A DNA stretch of 64,000 nucleotides, from the NCBI RefSeq assembly GCF_000425705.1, contig NZ_AUDY01000012.1, positions 1-64,000 of the forward strand. The letters run 5' to 3'. Of this stretch, positions 28,559 through 42,241 are shown one piece after another. This stretch comes from Halobacillus kuroshimensis DSM 18393 (GTDB taxonomy: Bacteria > Bacillota > Bacilli > Bacillales > Halobacillaceae). Position numbers and translations under genes: made by a program. Each line of letters starts with the position of its first letter. Within the stretch, counting starts at the first letter, position 1. The notes under the pieces were generated by a model, which saw nothing but the letters and a program-made list of their open reading frames with translations, ran no database searches and had not been told where the DNA came from.

Positions 28559-31099
28559 TTATGATTCATCTGAAGGATCTTCTGTTGTTTCCGGCTGACC
28601 TTCGACCACAGGCGTCTCTTCTGGAGACTCCTGGTCCATCAGCTCTGCTGCTTCCTCTTCTTCCTTCTCGGAATCCACTCGTGCAACCGTTGCAACTTCC
28701 TCCCCGTCGCCGAGGCGGATGAGACGGACGCCTTGTGTGTTCCTGCCGGTTTCGGAAATGCTTTCCATCGGCATACGGATCAAGACGCCGCTTTCGGTGA
28801 TGATCATGATATCCTCTTCACCGTTAATGGCTTTCGTTGCGACGACATGGCCATTTTTATCTGTCAGGTTACATGTGATGATTCCTTTACCACCGCGGTT
28901 GGTGATGCGGTATTCATCTGCCGGTGTACGCTTGCCGTAACCTTTACTTGTCACGGTCAGCACCTGCAGGGAATCATCAACGATTTCCATGGATACGACA
29001 TCATCGTCATCGCGGAGTGATATTCCCTTCACTCCTGCTGCTGTACGGCCCATAGCACGGATTTGATCTTCGTTGAAGCGGATCAGGTACCCGTTCTTCG
29101 TTCCAATCATAATGTCCTTGTTTCCATCTGTCAGGCGGACGGAAATCAATTCATCATCCTCGCGCAGTCCAAGGGCAATCAGACCACCTTTGCGGATGTT
29201 GGCAAACTGGGAAAGGGTCGTCCGTTTGGTGATTCCGTTCTTCGTTGTGAAAACGAGGTACCAGTCATCAGCGAATTCATTGACGGAAATCACGGCGTTG
29301 ATCCACTCATCACGCTCCACGTTCAGCATGTTGATGATCGGAATCCCTTTCGCTGTACGACTGAACTCCGGTACTTCATAGCCCTTCGCCTTATAGACCT
29401 TCCCTTTGTTCGAGAAGAACAACAGCGTATTGTGGGTGGACGTGGAAAGCAGATGCTCCACAAAGTCCTCTTCATGGGTACCCATTCCCTGCACTCCGCG
29501 TCCGCCGCGGCGCTGGGATCGGTAGGTGTTGGCCGGAAGACGCTTGATGTATCCCTGATGAGTCAGGGTCACGATGACCGTTTCCTCAGGAATCAAGTCT
29601 TCGTCTTCTATGAAGTCTGTACCACCGAGCACGATTTCTGTGCGGCGCTCATCATTGTAGCGCTCTTTAATATCCATCAGTTCCCCGCGAATGATTTCCA
29701 ATACTTTCTCATCATCCGCAAGAATCGCTTTCAGCTCAGCGATCAGCTTCATAATATCCTGGTATTCTTCTTCGATCTTTTCGCGCTCAAGACCAGTCAG
29801 GCGCTGCAGACGCATATCAAGGATCGCCTGGGCCTGCTTTTCTGAAAGGCTGAAGCGTTCCATCAAGCCTGTGCGGGCGATTTCCGTCGTCTGGGATTCA
29901 CGAATCAATGCGATGACTTCATCCAGATGATCAAGAGCAATTCTTAAACCAGCAAGGATGTGAGCCCGGGCTTCGGCCTTTTTCAGCTCATATTCTGTAC
30001 GGCGCCGGATGACGACCTTCTGGTGATCCAAATAATATTCCAGGCACTGCTTCAGGTTGAGAACTCTCGGGTGGCCGTTGACGAGGGCCAGCATGTTAAT
30101 GCCGAATGTGGACTGCAGGGCCGTCATTTTGTACAGGTTATTCAGCAGTACATTCGGGTTGACGTCCCGGCGCAGTTCAATGACAATCCTCATGCCGTTC
30201 CGATCCGATTCGTCACGAAGATCGGTAATTCCGTCCACTTTCTTATCACGGGCGAGGTCGGCGATTTTTTCGACGAGCCGGGCTTTGTTCACCTGATAAG
30301 GAAGCTCCGTAACAATCAGGAATGATTTACCATTGGACTGCTCTTCGATTTCCACATGGGCGCGGACGGTCAGTGAGCCTTTTCCGGTTTCGTACGCTTT
30401 ACGAATCCCGCTTAAACCGAGGATTTTACCAGCTGTCGGGAAGTCCGGTCCGTAAATATGGTTCTCCATCAATTCCTGGATGGTAATCTCCGGATCCTTA
30501 CTTAACGCCAGCACCGCGTCGATCACTTCCCCAAGCTGATGAGGCGGAATGTTGGTTGCCATACCGACGGCAATTCCCGATCCTCCGTTAACGAGCAGGT
30601 TCGGGAATTTGGCTGGAAGCACTTCCGGCTCCCGCTCCGTGCCATCGTAGTTGTCGTTGTAGTCTATCGTATCCTTGTTGATATCCCGGAGAATCTCCAT
30701 GGAGATCTTCGACATCCGGGCTTCGGTATAACGCATCGCTGCCGCTGCATCGCCATCGACAGAACCGAAGTTTCCGTGTCCGTCGACAAGCATATAGCGG
30801 TAGTTGAAGTCCTGCGCCATCCGCACCATCGTATCGTAAACGGCGGAATCACCGTGAGGGTGGTACTTACCGATCACCTCTCCGACAATACGGGCGGATT
30901 TCTTGTAAGCTTTGTCTGCATGCATACCGAGGTCGTGCATGGCATATAGTATTCTGCGGTGTACAGGTTTCAAACCGTCTCTGACATCAGGCAGAGCCCG
31001 GGCGACGATAACACTCATCGCATAGTCCAGGAAGGATGTACGCATCTCCTGGCTGATATTGATTTCCTGCACGCGCGGGCGCTCGGGTTGATCGACCAT
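28559..31099 (-). CDS. gyrA: DNA gyrase subunit A
   Basis: 846 residues. Winged-helix/tower domain with catalytic Tyr124 in [10 protein letters not shown], quinolone-pocket residues [15 protein letters not shown] (Ser85 is a wild-type serine), then the six-bladed C-terminal beta-pinwheel with the GyrA box QRRGGRG. Acidic tail as in other Bacillaceae. Cuts and rejoins DNA to add negative supercoils. TAGGAGG precedes the ATG; 72 bases after gyrB. Confidence 0.98.
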   Translation of the reverse strand: MVDQPERPRVQEINISQEMRTSFLDYAMSVIVARALPDVRDGLKPVHRRILYAMHDLGMHADKAYKKSARIVGEVIGKYHPHGDSAVYDTMVRMAQDFNYRYMLVDGHGNFGSVDGDAAAAMRYTEARMSKISMEILRDINKDTIDYNDNYDGTEREPEVLPAKFPNLLVNGGSGIAVGMATNIPPHQLGEVIDAVLALSKDPEITIQELMENHIYGPDFPTAGKILGLSGIRKAYETGKGSLTVRAHVEIEEQSNGKSFLIVTELPYQVNKARLVEKIADLARDKKVDGITDLRDESDRNGMRIVIELRRDVNPNVLLNNLYKMTALQSTFGINMLALVNGHPRVLNLKQCLEYYLDHQKVVIRRRTEYELKKAEARAHILAGLRIALDHLDEVIALIRESQTTEIARTGLMERFSLSEKQAQAILDMRLQRLTGLEREKIEEEYQDIMKLIAELKAILADDEKVLEIIRGELMDIKERYNDERRTEIVLGGTDFIEDEDLIPEETVIVTLTHQGYIKRLPANTYRSQRRGGRGVQGMGTHEEDFVEHLLSTSTHNTLLFFSNKGKVYKAKGYEVPEFSRTAKGIPIINMLNVERDEWINAVISVNEFADDWYLVFTTKNGITKRTTLSQFANIRKGGLIALGLREDDELISVRLTDGNKDIMIGTKNGYLIRFNEDQIRAMGRTAAGVKGISLRDDDDVVSMEIVDDSLQVLTVTSKGYGKRTPADEYRITNRGGKGIITCNLTDKNGHVVATKAINGEEDIMIITESGVLIRMPMESISETGRNTQGVRLIRLGDGEEVATVARVDSEKEEEEAAELMDQESPEETPVVEGQPETTEDPSDES

Positions 31100-31171
31100 T
31101 CTATTTACCTCCTAGTTGCCTTAAAGGAAGAGAGGAGCCTTATGAAAAAAGCTCCATCTCCGATCTATCTC

Positions 31172-33103
<1,932 letters not shown>

Positions 33104-33157
33104 CTACATTTCTCAAGTGGTTTGACAGTAATCTCTTACACCAAATGTTCTCTCTAT

Positions 33158-33442
33158 CTATTCCATCGGCTCTTCGGAAAAATCCTCGAGCTTGTTCAGC
33201 GTCGTCATCATGTTCGCCCGCTTTTTCAGCGTGTACACGGAAAGAGGGCTGAAATAAATAACATCACTGGTAATGACAATGGCTTTTGCCTGATGTTCCT
33301 GTGATTCTATGACGCGTCTATTTTTCCGCTGGCTGACGATCATTTCCTCGATGATGGATGAGGAGGAAATCAAACTATGATCGATAATAGCCACGACATC
33401 CTTCGACTGAATCACATGATCATCCCCAATGTGAATAAACAT
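33158..33442 (-). CDS. remB: Extracellular matrix regulator RemB (YaaB)
   Basis: 94 residues from the ATG at 33442 (GAGGTG eight bases upstream). DUF370 family start MFIHIGDDHVIQSKDVVAII, then IISDV-type core KAIVITSDVIYFSPLS. RemB is a small DNA-binding protein that controls biofilm matrix genes together with RemA in B. subtilis. Same position as there; the 11-base gap to recF implies an operon. Confidence 0.92.
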   Translation of the reverse strand: MFIHIGDDHVIQSKDVVAIIDHSLISSSSIIEEMIVSQRKNRRVIESQEHQAKAIVITSDVIYFSPLSVYTLKKRANMMTTLNKLEDFSEEPME

Positions 33443-33452
33443 GCGGTACACC

Positions 33453-34571
33453 TCATTTCTCTATCTCGATCGTTCCTTCTTTCACACGGAAAATGGCGGC
33501 TTCTTCCAAAGCTTCATGCTCAATCCCGTCTATGCTCGTAGTCGATACAAACGTCTGGACTTTCCCCTGGATTGTATGAAGCAGGTGGGACTGACGGAAA
33601 TCATCCAGTTCGCTTAAAACGTCATCCAGCAGCAGAATCGGATATTCTCCTACTTCACTATGAATCAGTTCAATTTCAGCGAGTTTCAAAGATAAGGCTG
33701 TCGTCCGCTGTTGACCTTGCGACCCGTATGTCTGGACGTCTTTTCCGTTTACGTAGAAAACCAGATCATCCCTGTGAGGGCCTGCCAAAGTGGTCCCCCG
33801 TTCGACTTCCTTCGTTTCGATTTCCTGGAACTTCTCTATATACGTCTTCTTTATTGTTTCCAAATTCATATCCTCTGATACTTTCACACTCGCATCATAG
33901 GAAATTTCCAGCTGTTCAAGGCTGCGGCTGATCCCTTCATGGATCGGACCTGCCCAGGATCTGAGCAGCTGGAGAAACTTGAAACGCCGTTCAATGATGG
34001 TCACGGCATGCTCCACCAGCTGCTCGGTCAGGATGCCGAGCATCGTCCTGTCAGCCTGCGGTTTGCGCTGAAGATCCTTCAACAGGTGGTTCCGCTGTTT
34101 CAAAATCTTTTGATACTGCCCGAGATGATAGATATACGCGGGCTGGATCTGGCCGATTTCCATGTCAATAAACCGACGACGCACCTGAGGACTCCCTTTG
34201 ACGAGATTCAAATCCTCAGGTGCAAACATGACAACATTCAAAGCGCCGATATAGTCACTCAGACGCTTCTGCTCAATATGATTCAACTTCGCTTTTTTCC
34301 CTTTGTTGGAAATGATGATCTCCAGAGGAAAGCGGCGGTTACGTTTATAGATCGTCCCTTTTATTTTACCATATTCCTGGTCCCACTGTATCAATTCTTT
34401 GTCCCGCGGCGTCCGGTGGGACCGGGTAAAGGCAAGCGTATAGATGGCTTCCATCAAATTCGTCTTTCCTTGGGCATTTTCACCAATAATCACATTGATT
34501 GTATGGTCGAAGCTCAATGAAAGCTGCTCGTAATTACGATAAGAACGCAGGGACAGTTCATGGATATACAT
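33453..34571 (-). CDS. recF: Recombination protein RecF
   Basis: 372 residues. Walker [16 protein letters not shown] near 30-44, ABC signature-like [14 protein letters not shown] and Walker [12 protein letters not shown]. Binds ends of single-strand gaps and helps RecR and RecO load RecA. 12 bases after rlbA. Confidence 0.98.
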   Translation of the reverse strand: MYIHELSLRSYRNYEQLSLSFDHTINVIIGENAQGKTNLMEAIYTLAFTRSHRTPRDKELIQWDQEYGKIKGTIYKRNRRFPLEIIISNKGKKAKLNHIEQKRLSDYIGALNVVMFAPEDLNLVKGSPQVRRRFIDMEIGQIQPAYIYHLGQYQKILKQRNHLLKDLQRKPQADRTMLGILTEQLVEHAVTIIERRFKFLQLLRSWAGPIHEGISRSLEQLEISYDASVKVSEDMNLETIKKTYIEKFQEIETKEVERGTTLAGPHRDDLVFYVNGKDVQTYGSQGQQRTTALSLKLAEIELIHSEVGEYPILLLDDVLSELDDFRQSHLLHTIQGKVQTFVSTTSIDGIEHEALEEAAIFRVKEGTIEIEK

Positions 34572-34583
34572 AGATGGAGGGGG

Positions 34584-34805
34584 TTACCCTTCGCTTACAA
34601 CTGTATAGCTGCCGAATTCCTCAATCTCCACTGTATCGCCCACGTACAGTTTCCGGCCTCTGCGGTTTTCCGGTTCACCATTTACATTCACTTCAAATTC
34701 AGCCAGAAAAATTTTCACCATTCCACCAGATTCGACAACGTTCGCTAATTTCAGAAACTGCCCGAGTGGGATGTATTCTGTGCTGATTCCAATTTCTTCG
34801 CTCAT
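34584..34805 (-). CDS. rlbA: RlbA/YaaA, S4-domain protein
   Basis: 73 residues, an almost pure S4 RNA-binding fold: LGQFLKLANVVESGGMVKIF then NRRGRKLYVGDTVEI. In B. subtilis YaaA (RlbA) is linked to ribosome assembly. Between dnaN and recF as usual. Conserved family, so the short gene is real. Confidence 0.93.
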   Translation of the reverse strand: MSEEIGISTEYIPLGQFLKLANVVESGGMVKIFLAEFEVNVNGEPENRRGRKLYVGDTVEIEEFGSYTVVSEG

Positions 34806-34924
34806 ATATTTTCACCCTATTTCATGAATTCACCTATCTCTATATTTTACTAAAGATAAAGGTGTAAGGAAAGTCCAATCCCTCGAACTCTCCTGCTGCC
34901 GGTTTTTTCACCGGATATCCCCAA

Positions 34925-34964
34925 TGTGGATAACTATATTTCTTCTTTCCTGCGGTTTTCCACA
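34925..34964. promoter_or_regulatory. DnaA boxes between dnaN and rlbA
   Basis: A perfect TTATCCACA box (minus, 34925-34933) and a TTTTCCACA box with one mismatch (plus, 34956-34964), upstream of rlbA. Confidence 0.6.
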
Positions 34965-35009
34965 GGTGCTTTTTCTACGGATTCCTGCTGTTTTTGAGGA
35001 CAAAAAGAA

Positions 35010-35048
35010 GAAGGTGCTCCTATGAAAGTTATCGAGCACCTTCTTTTA
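35010..35048 (-). terminator. Terminator after dnaN
   Basis: GAAGGTGCTC / GAGCACCTTC with a 14-base loop and then a U-rich tract (TTCTTTTTG) on the minus strand. It splits dnaAN from the rlbA-recF-remB-gyrBA genes. Confidence 0.75.
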
Positions 35049-35064
35049 TTCAACGATTTATATT

Positions 35065-36204
35065 TTAGTATGTCCGTACGGGAAGAATCAGCTGAAGAAT
35101 CTGATCATCATCGACAGGGCGGATCAGGAACGGACGCATGGCACCCGTAAATTCGACTTTGACTTGATCATAGTCGACAGCTTTCAAGGCATCCATCATA
35201 TATTTCGCACTGAAAGAGATTTTCAAGTCTTCCCCATCGACATCATTCGCGGTTACTTCTTCCACGACATTTCCGACTTCCGGTGAGTTCCCGGTAATCT
35301 CAAGATGATTGGATTCTTTGGTTACGAGTCTTACGACGTTGTTGCGGTTCTCTTTTGCTAATAGAGAGGCACGGTCGACGGACTGAAGAAGATCCTTGGC
35401 ATCGATTTTAACGACGGTTTTACTCTGCTCCGGAATCAAGCGGGACGTTTCTGGATAGTTTCCATCCAGCAGACGGGACAGGAAGTATAAGTGCTTCGTA
35501 CGGAAAAGGACCTGGTTGTCTGTCACGCTGATTTCAATCTTATCATCCGAATCGGCAAGAATTTTATTCAATTCTGTCAGACTCTTCCCTGGAATGACGA
35601 CCGCAGGCAGGGATTTTCCTTCCGGCTGGTCAAGAGGTACTTTCCTTGATGCCAGGCGGTGGCTGTCCGTTGCAATGAATTCCAGGCTGCCTTCATCCAT
35701 TTTCACATGGACACCTGTAAGAATTGGGCGCGTTTCTGAAGTGGATACGGCGAATACCGTCTGTCTGATCAGGTTTTTCAAAAGATCAATTGGCAGTTCA
35801 AAGCTGTCCTCCGTATGAAGCTGAGGAAGCTGTGGATATTCTTCAGGGTCCTGGCCGTTTAGGTGAAATTCTGCATTTCCTGAGCGGATCGTGACATTTC
35901 TCGACTCATCGCTGGTGATTTCTACGGTGTTCTGTGGGAGCTTTCTGACGATATCAGGAAAATATTTAGCCTGAAGGACGATGCTGCCCGGTTCAATATC
36001 TTCTGCATAGACAATGCCATCTTCTTCTGCAGGGATAAAAGATTCGATTGAGATATCTGAATCACTGCCTGTTAATTTAATTCCTTCTGAAGTGGCTTCT
36101 AATTTCATTCCCGTTAAGATTGGAATCGTTGTTCTTGAAGATATGGCTTTCATGACATTCTGCACACTATCCATCAACTGATCCCGCTGGATGACAAATT
36201 TCAT
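35065..36204 (-). CDS. dnaN: DNA polymerase III beta clamp
   Basis: 379 residues, three repeated clamp domains of about 125. Starts MKFVIQRDQLMDSVQNVMKA and ends RPFLIRPVDDDQILQLILPV near the typical C-terminal MPMR-like LPVRTY. It forms the dimeric ring that tethers polymerase. Preceded by the DnaA-trio/AT-rich part of oriC. Confidence 0.98.
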   Translation of the reverse strand: MKFVIQRDQLMDSVQNVMKAISSRTTIPILTGMKLEATSEGIKLTGSDSDISIESFIPAEEDGIVYAEDIEPGSIVLQAKYFPDIVRKLPQNTVEITSDESRNVTIRSGNAEFHLNGQDPEEYPQLPQLHTEDSFELPIDLLKNLIRQTVFAVSTSETRPILTGVHVKMDEGSLEFIATDSHRLASRKVPLDQPEGKSLPAVVIPGKSLTELNKILADSDDKIEISVTDNQVLFRTKHLYFLSRLLDGNYPETSRLIPEQSKTVVKIDAKDLLQSVDRASLLAKENRNNVVRLVTKESNHLEITGNSPEVGNVVEEVTANDVDGEDLKISFSAKYMMDALKAVDYDQVKVEFTGAMRPFLIRPVDDDQILQLILPVRTY

Positions 36205-36380
36205 TTCCGAACACTCCTCCTAATGAGCATTTATTATATATTTTTTTATAAAAAAGGTCGTAATAGTACTAGTATGGGCTGTGGAATTGTGGATAACCTT
36301 ATTAAAGCCTTTATGTGGCTTGTTATACACATGTGGATAGGTTGTTGATGAACCTGCAACCACTGTCCACATTATCCACT
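36205..36380. other. oriC: oriC, unwinding side (dnaA-dnaN gap)
   Basis: In the dnaA reading direction: DnaA boxes TTATCCACT (36372-36380, over the dnaA stop), paired boxes TTATACACA and CTATCCACA (36323-36340), then a perfect TTATCCACA (36288-36296) abutting AATTCCACA (36280-36288), then a GC-rich spacer GGGC. Next come five DnaA-trios on the plus strand, TAA-TAG-TAC-TAG-TAT (36261-36275), each with a central A, and then a 20-base AT-rich block around 36236-36256. This is the order of the B. subtilis basal unwinding system, so strand opening is likely here. Confidence 0.88.
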
Positions 36381-37734
36381 AGTGGGATTTGAGCTGCTCT
36401 TTGATTTCATCGAGCTCTTTTTGGAGCTGCTGATCATCTGCGACCATTTTTGAGATTTTTTCATGAGCATGAATGACGGTGGTATGGTCCCGTCCGCCGA
36501 ACTCTTCCCCAATCTTCGGCAGTGAGAAATCGGTCAGTTCTCTTGATAAATACATAGCGATCTGGCGGGGGAAGGCTACAGATTTCGTCCGTTTTTTAGC
36601 AGGGAAATCTTCCAGTCTCACATTATATTTCTCTCCGACCATCTCCTGAATGGCTTCAATCGTAATCACCTTCGGCTTGGAGCTTGGAATAATATCCTTC
36701 AGCGCTTCCGCTGCCAGAGAGGCATTGATATCGCTGTTGATCAAGGAAGAGTAGGCGACGACACGGATTAAGGCGCCCTCCAGTTCACGGATGTTGGTGT
36801 CAATCTGGTTGGCAATGTAAAGCATGACTTCGTTCGGGATATCCAACCCTTCTGCCTTCGCTTTTTTCCTCAAAATAGCGATTCTTGTTTCCAGGTCCGG
36901 CGGTGTAATGTCTGTGATCAACCCCCATTCAAAGCGGGAACGCAGACGATCTTCAAGGGTCGGGATCTCTTTCGGCGGACGATCGCTGGAGATGACGATC
37001 TGCTTGCTTTCCTCGTGGAGTGTATTAAACGTATGGAAGAATTCCTCCTGTGTCTGCTCTTTGCCCGCGAGGAACTGGATGTCATCAATAAGAAGGACAT
37101 CAACGCTGCGGTATTTATTTCTGAAATTGACGGCCTTGTTGTCCCGGATTGAGTTGATGAATTCGTTCGTGAATTTTTCCGAGGACAGATAAACGACTTT
37201 GGCATTCGGATTATGGTCAAGCACATAATGGCCGATGGCGTGCATCAGGTGTGTTTTCCCAAGCCCGACCCCTCCGTAGATGAACAGCGGGTTATAGGCC
37301 TTTGCCGGTGCTTCGGCTACAGCCAGTGAGGCCGCATGGGCGAAGCGGTTGCCGGATCCGATGACGAATGTATCAAAGGTATATTTGGAATTGAGCATGC
37401 TCTGAGGCGACTCTTCATTTCCGTTATTTTTTACATTCGGAACCTTTTTGGAAGACAGCTTCACATCCTCCAGGGCATCGTCCTTGGATTCTGGAATGAT
37501 GAACTTTGTTTCCAGTTCCGCACCCGTTACTTCATATAACGTTTCTGTAATCAAGCTTTCGTATTGGTTTTCAAGCCAGTCTCTGGCGAATTCGTTTGGA
37601 GCGACGATGGTCAGCGTATTTTCACTAAGGGAGTCGGCTTTTGTCGCTTTAAGCCACGTTTCAAAGCTGGGCTTGCTGATTTTTTCTTTTATATGGTCCA
37701 GCGTATTGTTCCATAGTTCGTGGATGTTCTCCAA
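36379..37734 (-). CDS. dnaA: Chromosomal replication initiator DnaA
   Basis: 451 residues. Domain I (1-80), linker, AAA+ domain with Walker [11 protein letters not shown], Walker [11 protein letters not shown], and domain IV with [14 protein letters not shown], the DNA-binding signature. Starts with TTG (37732-37734), reading MENIHELW as in B. subtilis; GAGGGG lies about nine bases upstream. It binds the boxes on both sides of its own gene. Confidence 0.98.
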   Translation of the reverse strand: MENIHELWNNTLDHIKEKISKPSFETWLKATKADSLSENTLTIVAPNEFARDWLENQYESLITETLYEVTGAELETKFIIPESKDDALEDVKLSSKKVPNVKNNGNEESPQSMLNSKYTFDTFVIGSGNRFAHAASLAVAEAPAKAYNPLFIYGGVGLGKTHLMHAIGHYVLDHNPNAKVVYLSSEKFTNEFINSIRDNKAVNFRNKYRSVDVLLIDDIQFLAGKEQTQEEFFHTFNTLHEESKQIVISSDRPPKEIPTLEDRLRSRFEWGLITDITPPDLETRIAILRKKAKAEGLDIPNEVMLYIANQIDTNIRELEGALIRVVAYSSLINSDINASLAAEALKDIIPSSKPKVITIEAIQEMVGEKYNVRLEDFPAKKRTKSVAFPRQIAMYLSRELTDFSLPKIGEEFGGRDHTTVIHAHEKISKMVADDQQLQKELDEIKEQLKSH

Positions 37735-38544
<810 letters not shown>

Positions 38545-38576
38545 GCCACTGAAAACTATCAGTGGTCTTTTTTTCA
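38545..38576 (+). terminator. Terminator after rpmH
   Basis: CCACTG AAAACTAT CAGTGG then TCTTTTTTT. Probably leaky, as rnpA follows on the same strand. Confidence 0.75.
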
Positions 38577-38713
38577 GAATAGGGAAAGTCAAAAGTGGGG
38601 CGGATCGAACGTCCCGCTTTTATTTTAAGGATAATTTGAGAACGTTTTAACGGGATTGATCGGAATGTGAGGGCAGTATCTCCCTCTATGTTCACTCATC
38701 TGGAGGGTGTTCG

Positions 38714-39067
38714 ATGAAGAAAGTAAATCGAATTAAGAAAAACGAGGAATTTCAGAAGGTCTTTCAAGGCGGCCAGTCTTTCGCCAACCGGCAGCTGGTG
38801 ATCTACTACATGAAGAAAAAAGAGCAGACGCATTTCCGCATCGGTCTTTCCGTCAGCAAGAAGCTGGGACATGCGGTCAAGCGCAACCAGATTAAGCGCT
38901 ATCTGCGCCAGGCCTTTCATGAGCTGGAAGACGATATCCATCCTCATTATGATCTGGTGGTCATTGCACGTAAGCCGGCCAGCCAGATGGATTTTCATGA
39001 AATAAAGAAAAGCCTGACCCATGTACTTATGAGGTCCAAGCTTCTAAATAAGAAAATTCGCACGTAA
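38714..39067 (+). CDS. rnpA: Ribonuclease P protein component
   Basis: 117 residues, basic, with the RNase P protein signature [12 protein letters not shown] (about 58-69). Partners the RNase P RNA (not in this window) to mature tRNA 5' ends. GGAGGGTG ribosome site. Follows rpmH as in nearly all bacteria. Confidence 0.98.
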   Translation: MKKVNRIKKNEEFQKVFQGGQSFANRQLVIYYMKKKEQTHFRIGLSVSKKLGHAVKRNQIKRYLRQAFHELEDDIHPHYDLVVIARKPASQMDFHEIKKSLTHVLMRSKLLNKKIRT

Positions 39068-39171
39068 TCGTTATAGAAAAAGGACAGTCATTAATGCTAA
39101 ACTTATGATTGTCGTAGTACGAACGTTTTGATAAAAGAAAAAGTGAAGAGTCATTTAAGGAGGAAGGAACG

Positions 39172-39933
39172 TTGCGCAATAAAATGATAGCACTGCTTGC
39201 CATGGCGGGCGTGCTTACGTTCCTATCCGGGTGTACGCAGGTAAACCAGGAAATCAACTCGGATAGCACAGGTTTTTGGAACGAGTATATCGTATGGCCA
39301 TTGTCTCAAACCCTACTATATTTTGCGGACCTTTTCAGTGGCAGCTATGGATTGTCGATTATCGTTGTAACGATTATCATTCGATTGGTTCTGCTTCCGT
39401 TGAACGTTAAGCAGCTGAAAAGCTCCAAAGCGATGCAGGATATTCAACCGGAATTACAGAGTCTTCGTGAACAATATTCATCCAAGGATGCCCAGACACA
39501 GCAGAAGCTCCAGCAGGAGACGATGCAGCTGTTCCAAAAGCACGGCGTGAACCCGCTGGCGGGCTGTCTGCCGATTATCGTGCAGATGCCGATTTTGATC
39601 GGATTCTATCATGCCATCATGAGAACTTCGGAGATTCAGACGCATAACTTCCTATGGCTGGAACTCGGTTCATCCGATCCATTCCTTGCCATTTTGACAG
39701 CTGGAACGACCTTCCTGCAGCAAAAATTAATGATGGCGGGCGGCGCAGCAGCGCAGAACCCGCAGATGCAGATGATGCTTTATGTAATGCCGCTGATGAT
39801 CGGTACATTCGCATTCTTCTTCCCATCTGCCCTTGCCCTGTACTGGATCGTCGGTAACATCGTTATGATTCTGCAGACGGTATTCATCCGTAAACCAATG
39901 ATGAAAGATGCGACGGGAGGAGCAAGTGAGTGA
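39172..39933 (+). CDS. yidC: Membrane insertase YidC (SpoIIIJ type)
   Basis: 253 residues. Lipoprotein signal with lipobox LSGC (Cys21) then five membrane segments; the conserved YidC region runs from [18 protein letters not shown] (the Arg in the groove) to the LYWIVGNI segment. Starts at TTG (39172) behind AAGGAGGAAGG. Inserts membrane proteins and, in B. subtilis SpoIIIJ, is needed for sigmaG activation in the forespore. Overlaps jag by four bases. Confidence 0.96.
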   Translation: MRNKMIALLAMAGVLTFLSGCTQVNQEINSDSTGFWNEYIVWPLSQTLLYFADLFSGSYGLSIIVVTIIIRLVLLPLNVKQLKSSKAMQDIQPELQSLREQYSSKDAQTQQKLQQETMQLFQKHGVNPLAGCLPIIVQMPILIGFYHAIMRTSEIQTHNFLWLELGSSDPFLAILTAGTTFLQQKLMMAGGAAAQNPQMQMMLYVMPLMIGTFAFFFPSALALYWIVGNIVMILQTVFIRKPMMKDATGGASE

Positions 39934-40544
39934 AACAATTAACTGCTACGGGTCCATCCATTGATGAAGCGGTCCAATCTGCATTAGAGCAATTACAGAC
40001 ATCAAAAGATCAAGTCACCATTGATATCATTGATGAAGGTAAAAAAGGATTTCTTGGGTTTGGCTCCAAACCAGCGATTGTCAAAGTATCCATCAAGAAA
40101 AATCCTCTGCAGGATGCTGAAACATTCATCTATGAAGTAGCAGAACAAATGGGAGCTCCTGTTCAGGTCCATTCGGAAGTGCGGCAGCGGGATATCTTCC
40201 TCAACCTGGAGGGAGAGCAGATCGCTGTCCTGATCGGCAAGCGCGGTCAGACATTGAATTCACTTCAATATCTGGCTCAGCTCGTCGTCAACCGCGAATC
40301 TGACGTTTTTTATACCGTTATGCTTGATGCTGAAGGGTATCGAAGCCGTCGGAAAGAAACACTTGAGAACCTGGCGGGACGGCTGGCAGATAAAGCGGTC
40401 CGGACGAACCGGGACGTTCGGCTTGAGCCGATGCCTTCCTATGAAAGAAAAATCATTCACAATGCTTTGCAGCAACATGAACAAGTGAAAACATCTTCGG
40501 ACGGAAACGATCCGCGCCGGCATGTCGTCATTCACCCACGCTGA
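39930..40544 (+). CDS. jag: Jag/KhpB RNA-binding protein
   Basis: 204 residues. Jag N-terminal domain (about 1-50, with [12 protein letters not shown]), KH domain ([16 protein letters not shown], about 95-110) and R3H domain at the end ([23 protein letters not shown]). Jag/KhpB binds RNA with KhpA and affects cell-wall growth. GTG start overlaps the yidC stop. Confidence 0.95.
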   Translation: MKQLTATGPSIDEAVQSALEQLQTSKDQVTIDIIDEGKKGFLGFGSKPAIVKVSIKKNPLQDAETFIYEVAEQMGAPVQVHSEVRQRDIFLNLEGEQIAVLIGKRGQTLNSLQYLAQLVVNRESDVFYTVMLDAEGYRSRRKETLENLAGRLADKAVRTNRDVRLEPMPSYERKIIHNALQQHEQVKTSSDGNDPRRHVVIHPR

Positions 40545-40600
40545 TTTCAACAAATACTTCTGCCATAAAAGCCGGCAGGAGTATTTTTTTGGCTGTACGC

Positions 40601-40769
40601 TTGTCCACAAGAGGGTATCGGAGACCTCTTGCGGGGAAAAGATGATAGATAGAAGGTTATGCACATGTGGATAACCCCGGATGCAGATTTCGATACGGAT
40701 ATCTTTTCAAAACACACGGGTGTGTGGTAAGGTAGTATGTTAGTGACTAGTGAAAAATAATGTGGATAA
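40601..40769. promoter_or_regulatory. DnaA-box cluster between jag and mnmE
   Basis: Two perfect boxes on the minus strand (TTATCCACA as TGTGGATAA at 40666-40674 and 40761-40769) plus TTGTCCACA (40601-40609) and TTATGCACA (40657-40665), each with one mismatch, in a 260-base gap without genes. Confidence 0.7.
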
Positions 40770-40805
40770 CTATAGATAGCCAATCATTTCAGGAGGTGAA
40801 AACGT

Positions 40806-42182
40806 ATGGAAACAGATACAATAGCGGCGATTTCCACTCCGATGGGGGAAGGAGCCATTGCCATCGTCCGTTTGAGCGGTCCCCAGGCTGTTTCGACAGC
40901 TGCCGGTCTTTTTCAAGGGAAGGATTTAAACAACGTCGATTCCCATACGATGCATTACGGAAAGATCATCGATCCGGAAACCGGTGAAATGGCAGAGGAA
41001 GTGATGGTTTCTGTCATGCGTGCCCCGAAAACATTTACGAGAGAAGACATCGTTGAGATTAACTGCCACGGTGGACTCGTGTCTGTGAACCGGGTGCTTG
41101 AAATCGCACTGGCTGCGGGGTCCCGTCTTGCTGAACCGGGGGAATTCACGAAGCGTGCGTTTATGAACGGGCGGATCGACCTTTCCCAGGCCGAAGCGGT
41201 TATGGATCTGATCCGTGCCAAGACAGACCGGGCGATGGATGTTGCGCTGAAGCAGATGGATGGCCGTCTGTCGAACCTGATTCACAATCTGCGTCAGAAG
41301 CTTTTGGAGACTCTTGCTCACGTCGAAGTGAACATCGATTATCCGGAGTATGATGATGTCGAAGAAATGTCGCATGACATGATGGAGCAGAAAACGAAGG
41401 AAGTGCATGAGGAGGTCGAGCGGATCTTAGAGACGGCCAAGCAGGGTAAGATTTTGCGCGAAGGTCTCGGGACGGCGATTATCGGTCGTCCGAATGTCGG
41501 GAAGTCCTCATTGATGAATGCCCTTGTTCATGAAAACAAAGCCATCGTAACGGAAATCCCGGGGACGACGAGGGATGTCATCGAAGAGTATGTCAATGTC
41601 CGCGGTGTGCCTCTGCGGCTGATCGATACGGCAGGGATCCGTGAAACGGAAGATATCGTCGAGCGGATTGGTGTGGAGCGCTCCCGTCAAGTGCTGAAGG
41701 AAGCCGATTTGATCCTGCTTGTGTTAAACTATGGCGATGAACTGACCGAGGAAGATGAGAAGCTGTTTGAAGCGATCAGCGATATGAATGTGATCGTCAT
41801 TGTGAACAAAACCGACCTTGAGAAAAAGCTCGATCTTGAGCGTGTGAAGGAGCTCGCAAACGATCAGCCGGTCATTACGACGGCACTGATCCGTGAAGAA
41901 GGGATCGATCAGCTTGAGCAGGCGATCGGCGAGACCTTCTTTGAAGGAGACCTTGATGCCGGCGATATGACGTATGTTTCCAACGTCCGCCACGTGCAGC
42001 TGCTGAAGCAGGCCAAGCAGGCGCTTGAAGACGCACAGAACGGGATGGAAATGGGCGTCCCTCTGGATGTCGTTCAAATTGATGTCACCCGTACGTGGGA
42101 AATTCTTGGAGAAATTGTCGGTGAATCGGTGCATGACAGCTTGATTGATCAATTGTTCTCCCAGTTCTGTTTAGGTAAATAA
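40806..42182 (+). CDS. mnmE: tRNA modification GTPase MnmE
   Basis: 458 residues. N-terminal folate-binding domain, helical domain, inserted G domain with GRPNVGKSS (G1), TTRD (G2), DTAG (G3) and NKTD (G4), and C-terminal FCLGK bearing the conserved Cys. With MnmG puts 5-carboxymethylaminomethyl on U34 of several tRNAs. AGGAGGTG precedes the ATG. Confidence 0.98.
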   Translation: METDTIAAISTPMGEGAIAIVRLSGPQAVSTAAGLFQGKDLNNVDSHTMHYGKIIDPETGEMAEEVMVSVMRAPKTFTREDIVEINCHGGLVSVNRVLEIALAAGSRLAEPGEFTKRAFMNGRIDLSQAEAVMDLIRAKTDRAMDVALKQMDGRLSNLIHNLRQKLLETLAHVEVNIDYPEYDDVEEMSHDMMEQKTKEVHEEVERILETAKQGKILREGLGTAIIGRPNVGKSSLMNALVHENKAIVTEIPGTTRDVIEEYVNVRGVPLRLIDTAGIRETEDIVERIGVERSRQVLKEADLILLVLNYGDELTEEDEKLFEAISDMNVIVIVNKTDLEKKLDLERVKELANDQPVITTALIREEGIDQLEQAIGETFFEGDLDAGDMTYVSNVRHVQLLKQAKQALEDAQNGMEMGVPLDVVQIDVTRTWEILGEIVGESVHDSLIDQLFSQFCLGK

Positions 42183-42241
42183 GTGTTGGTTCGTAAATAT
42201 AGAGTGATTTTGGAACAACTATTTAAAGGAGAGACATCCAA

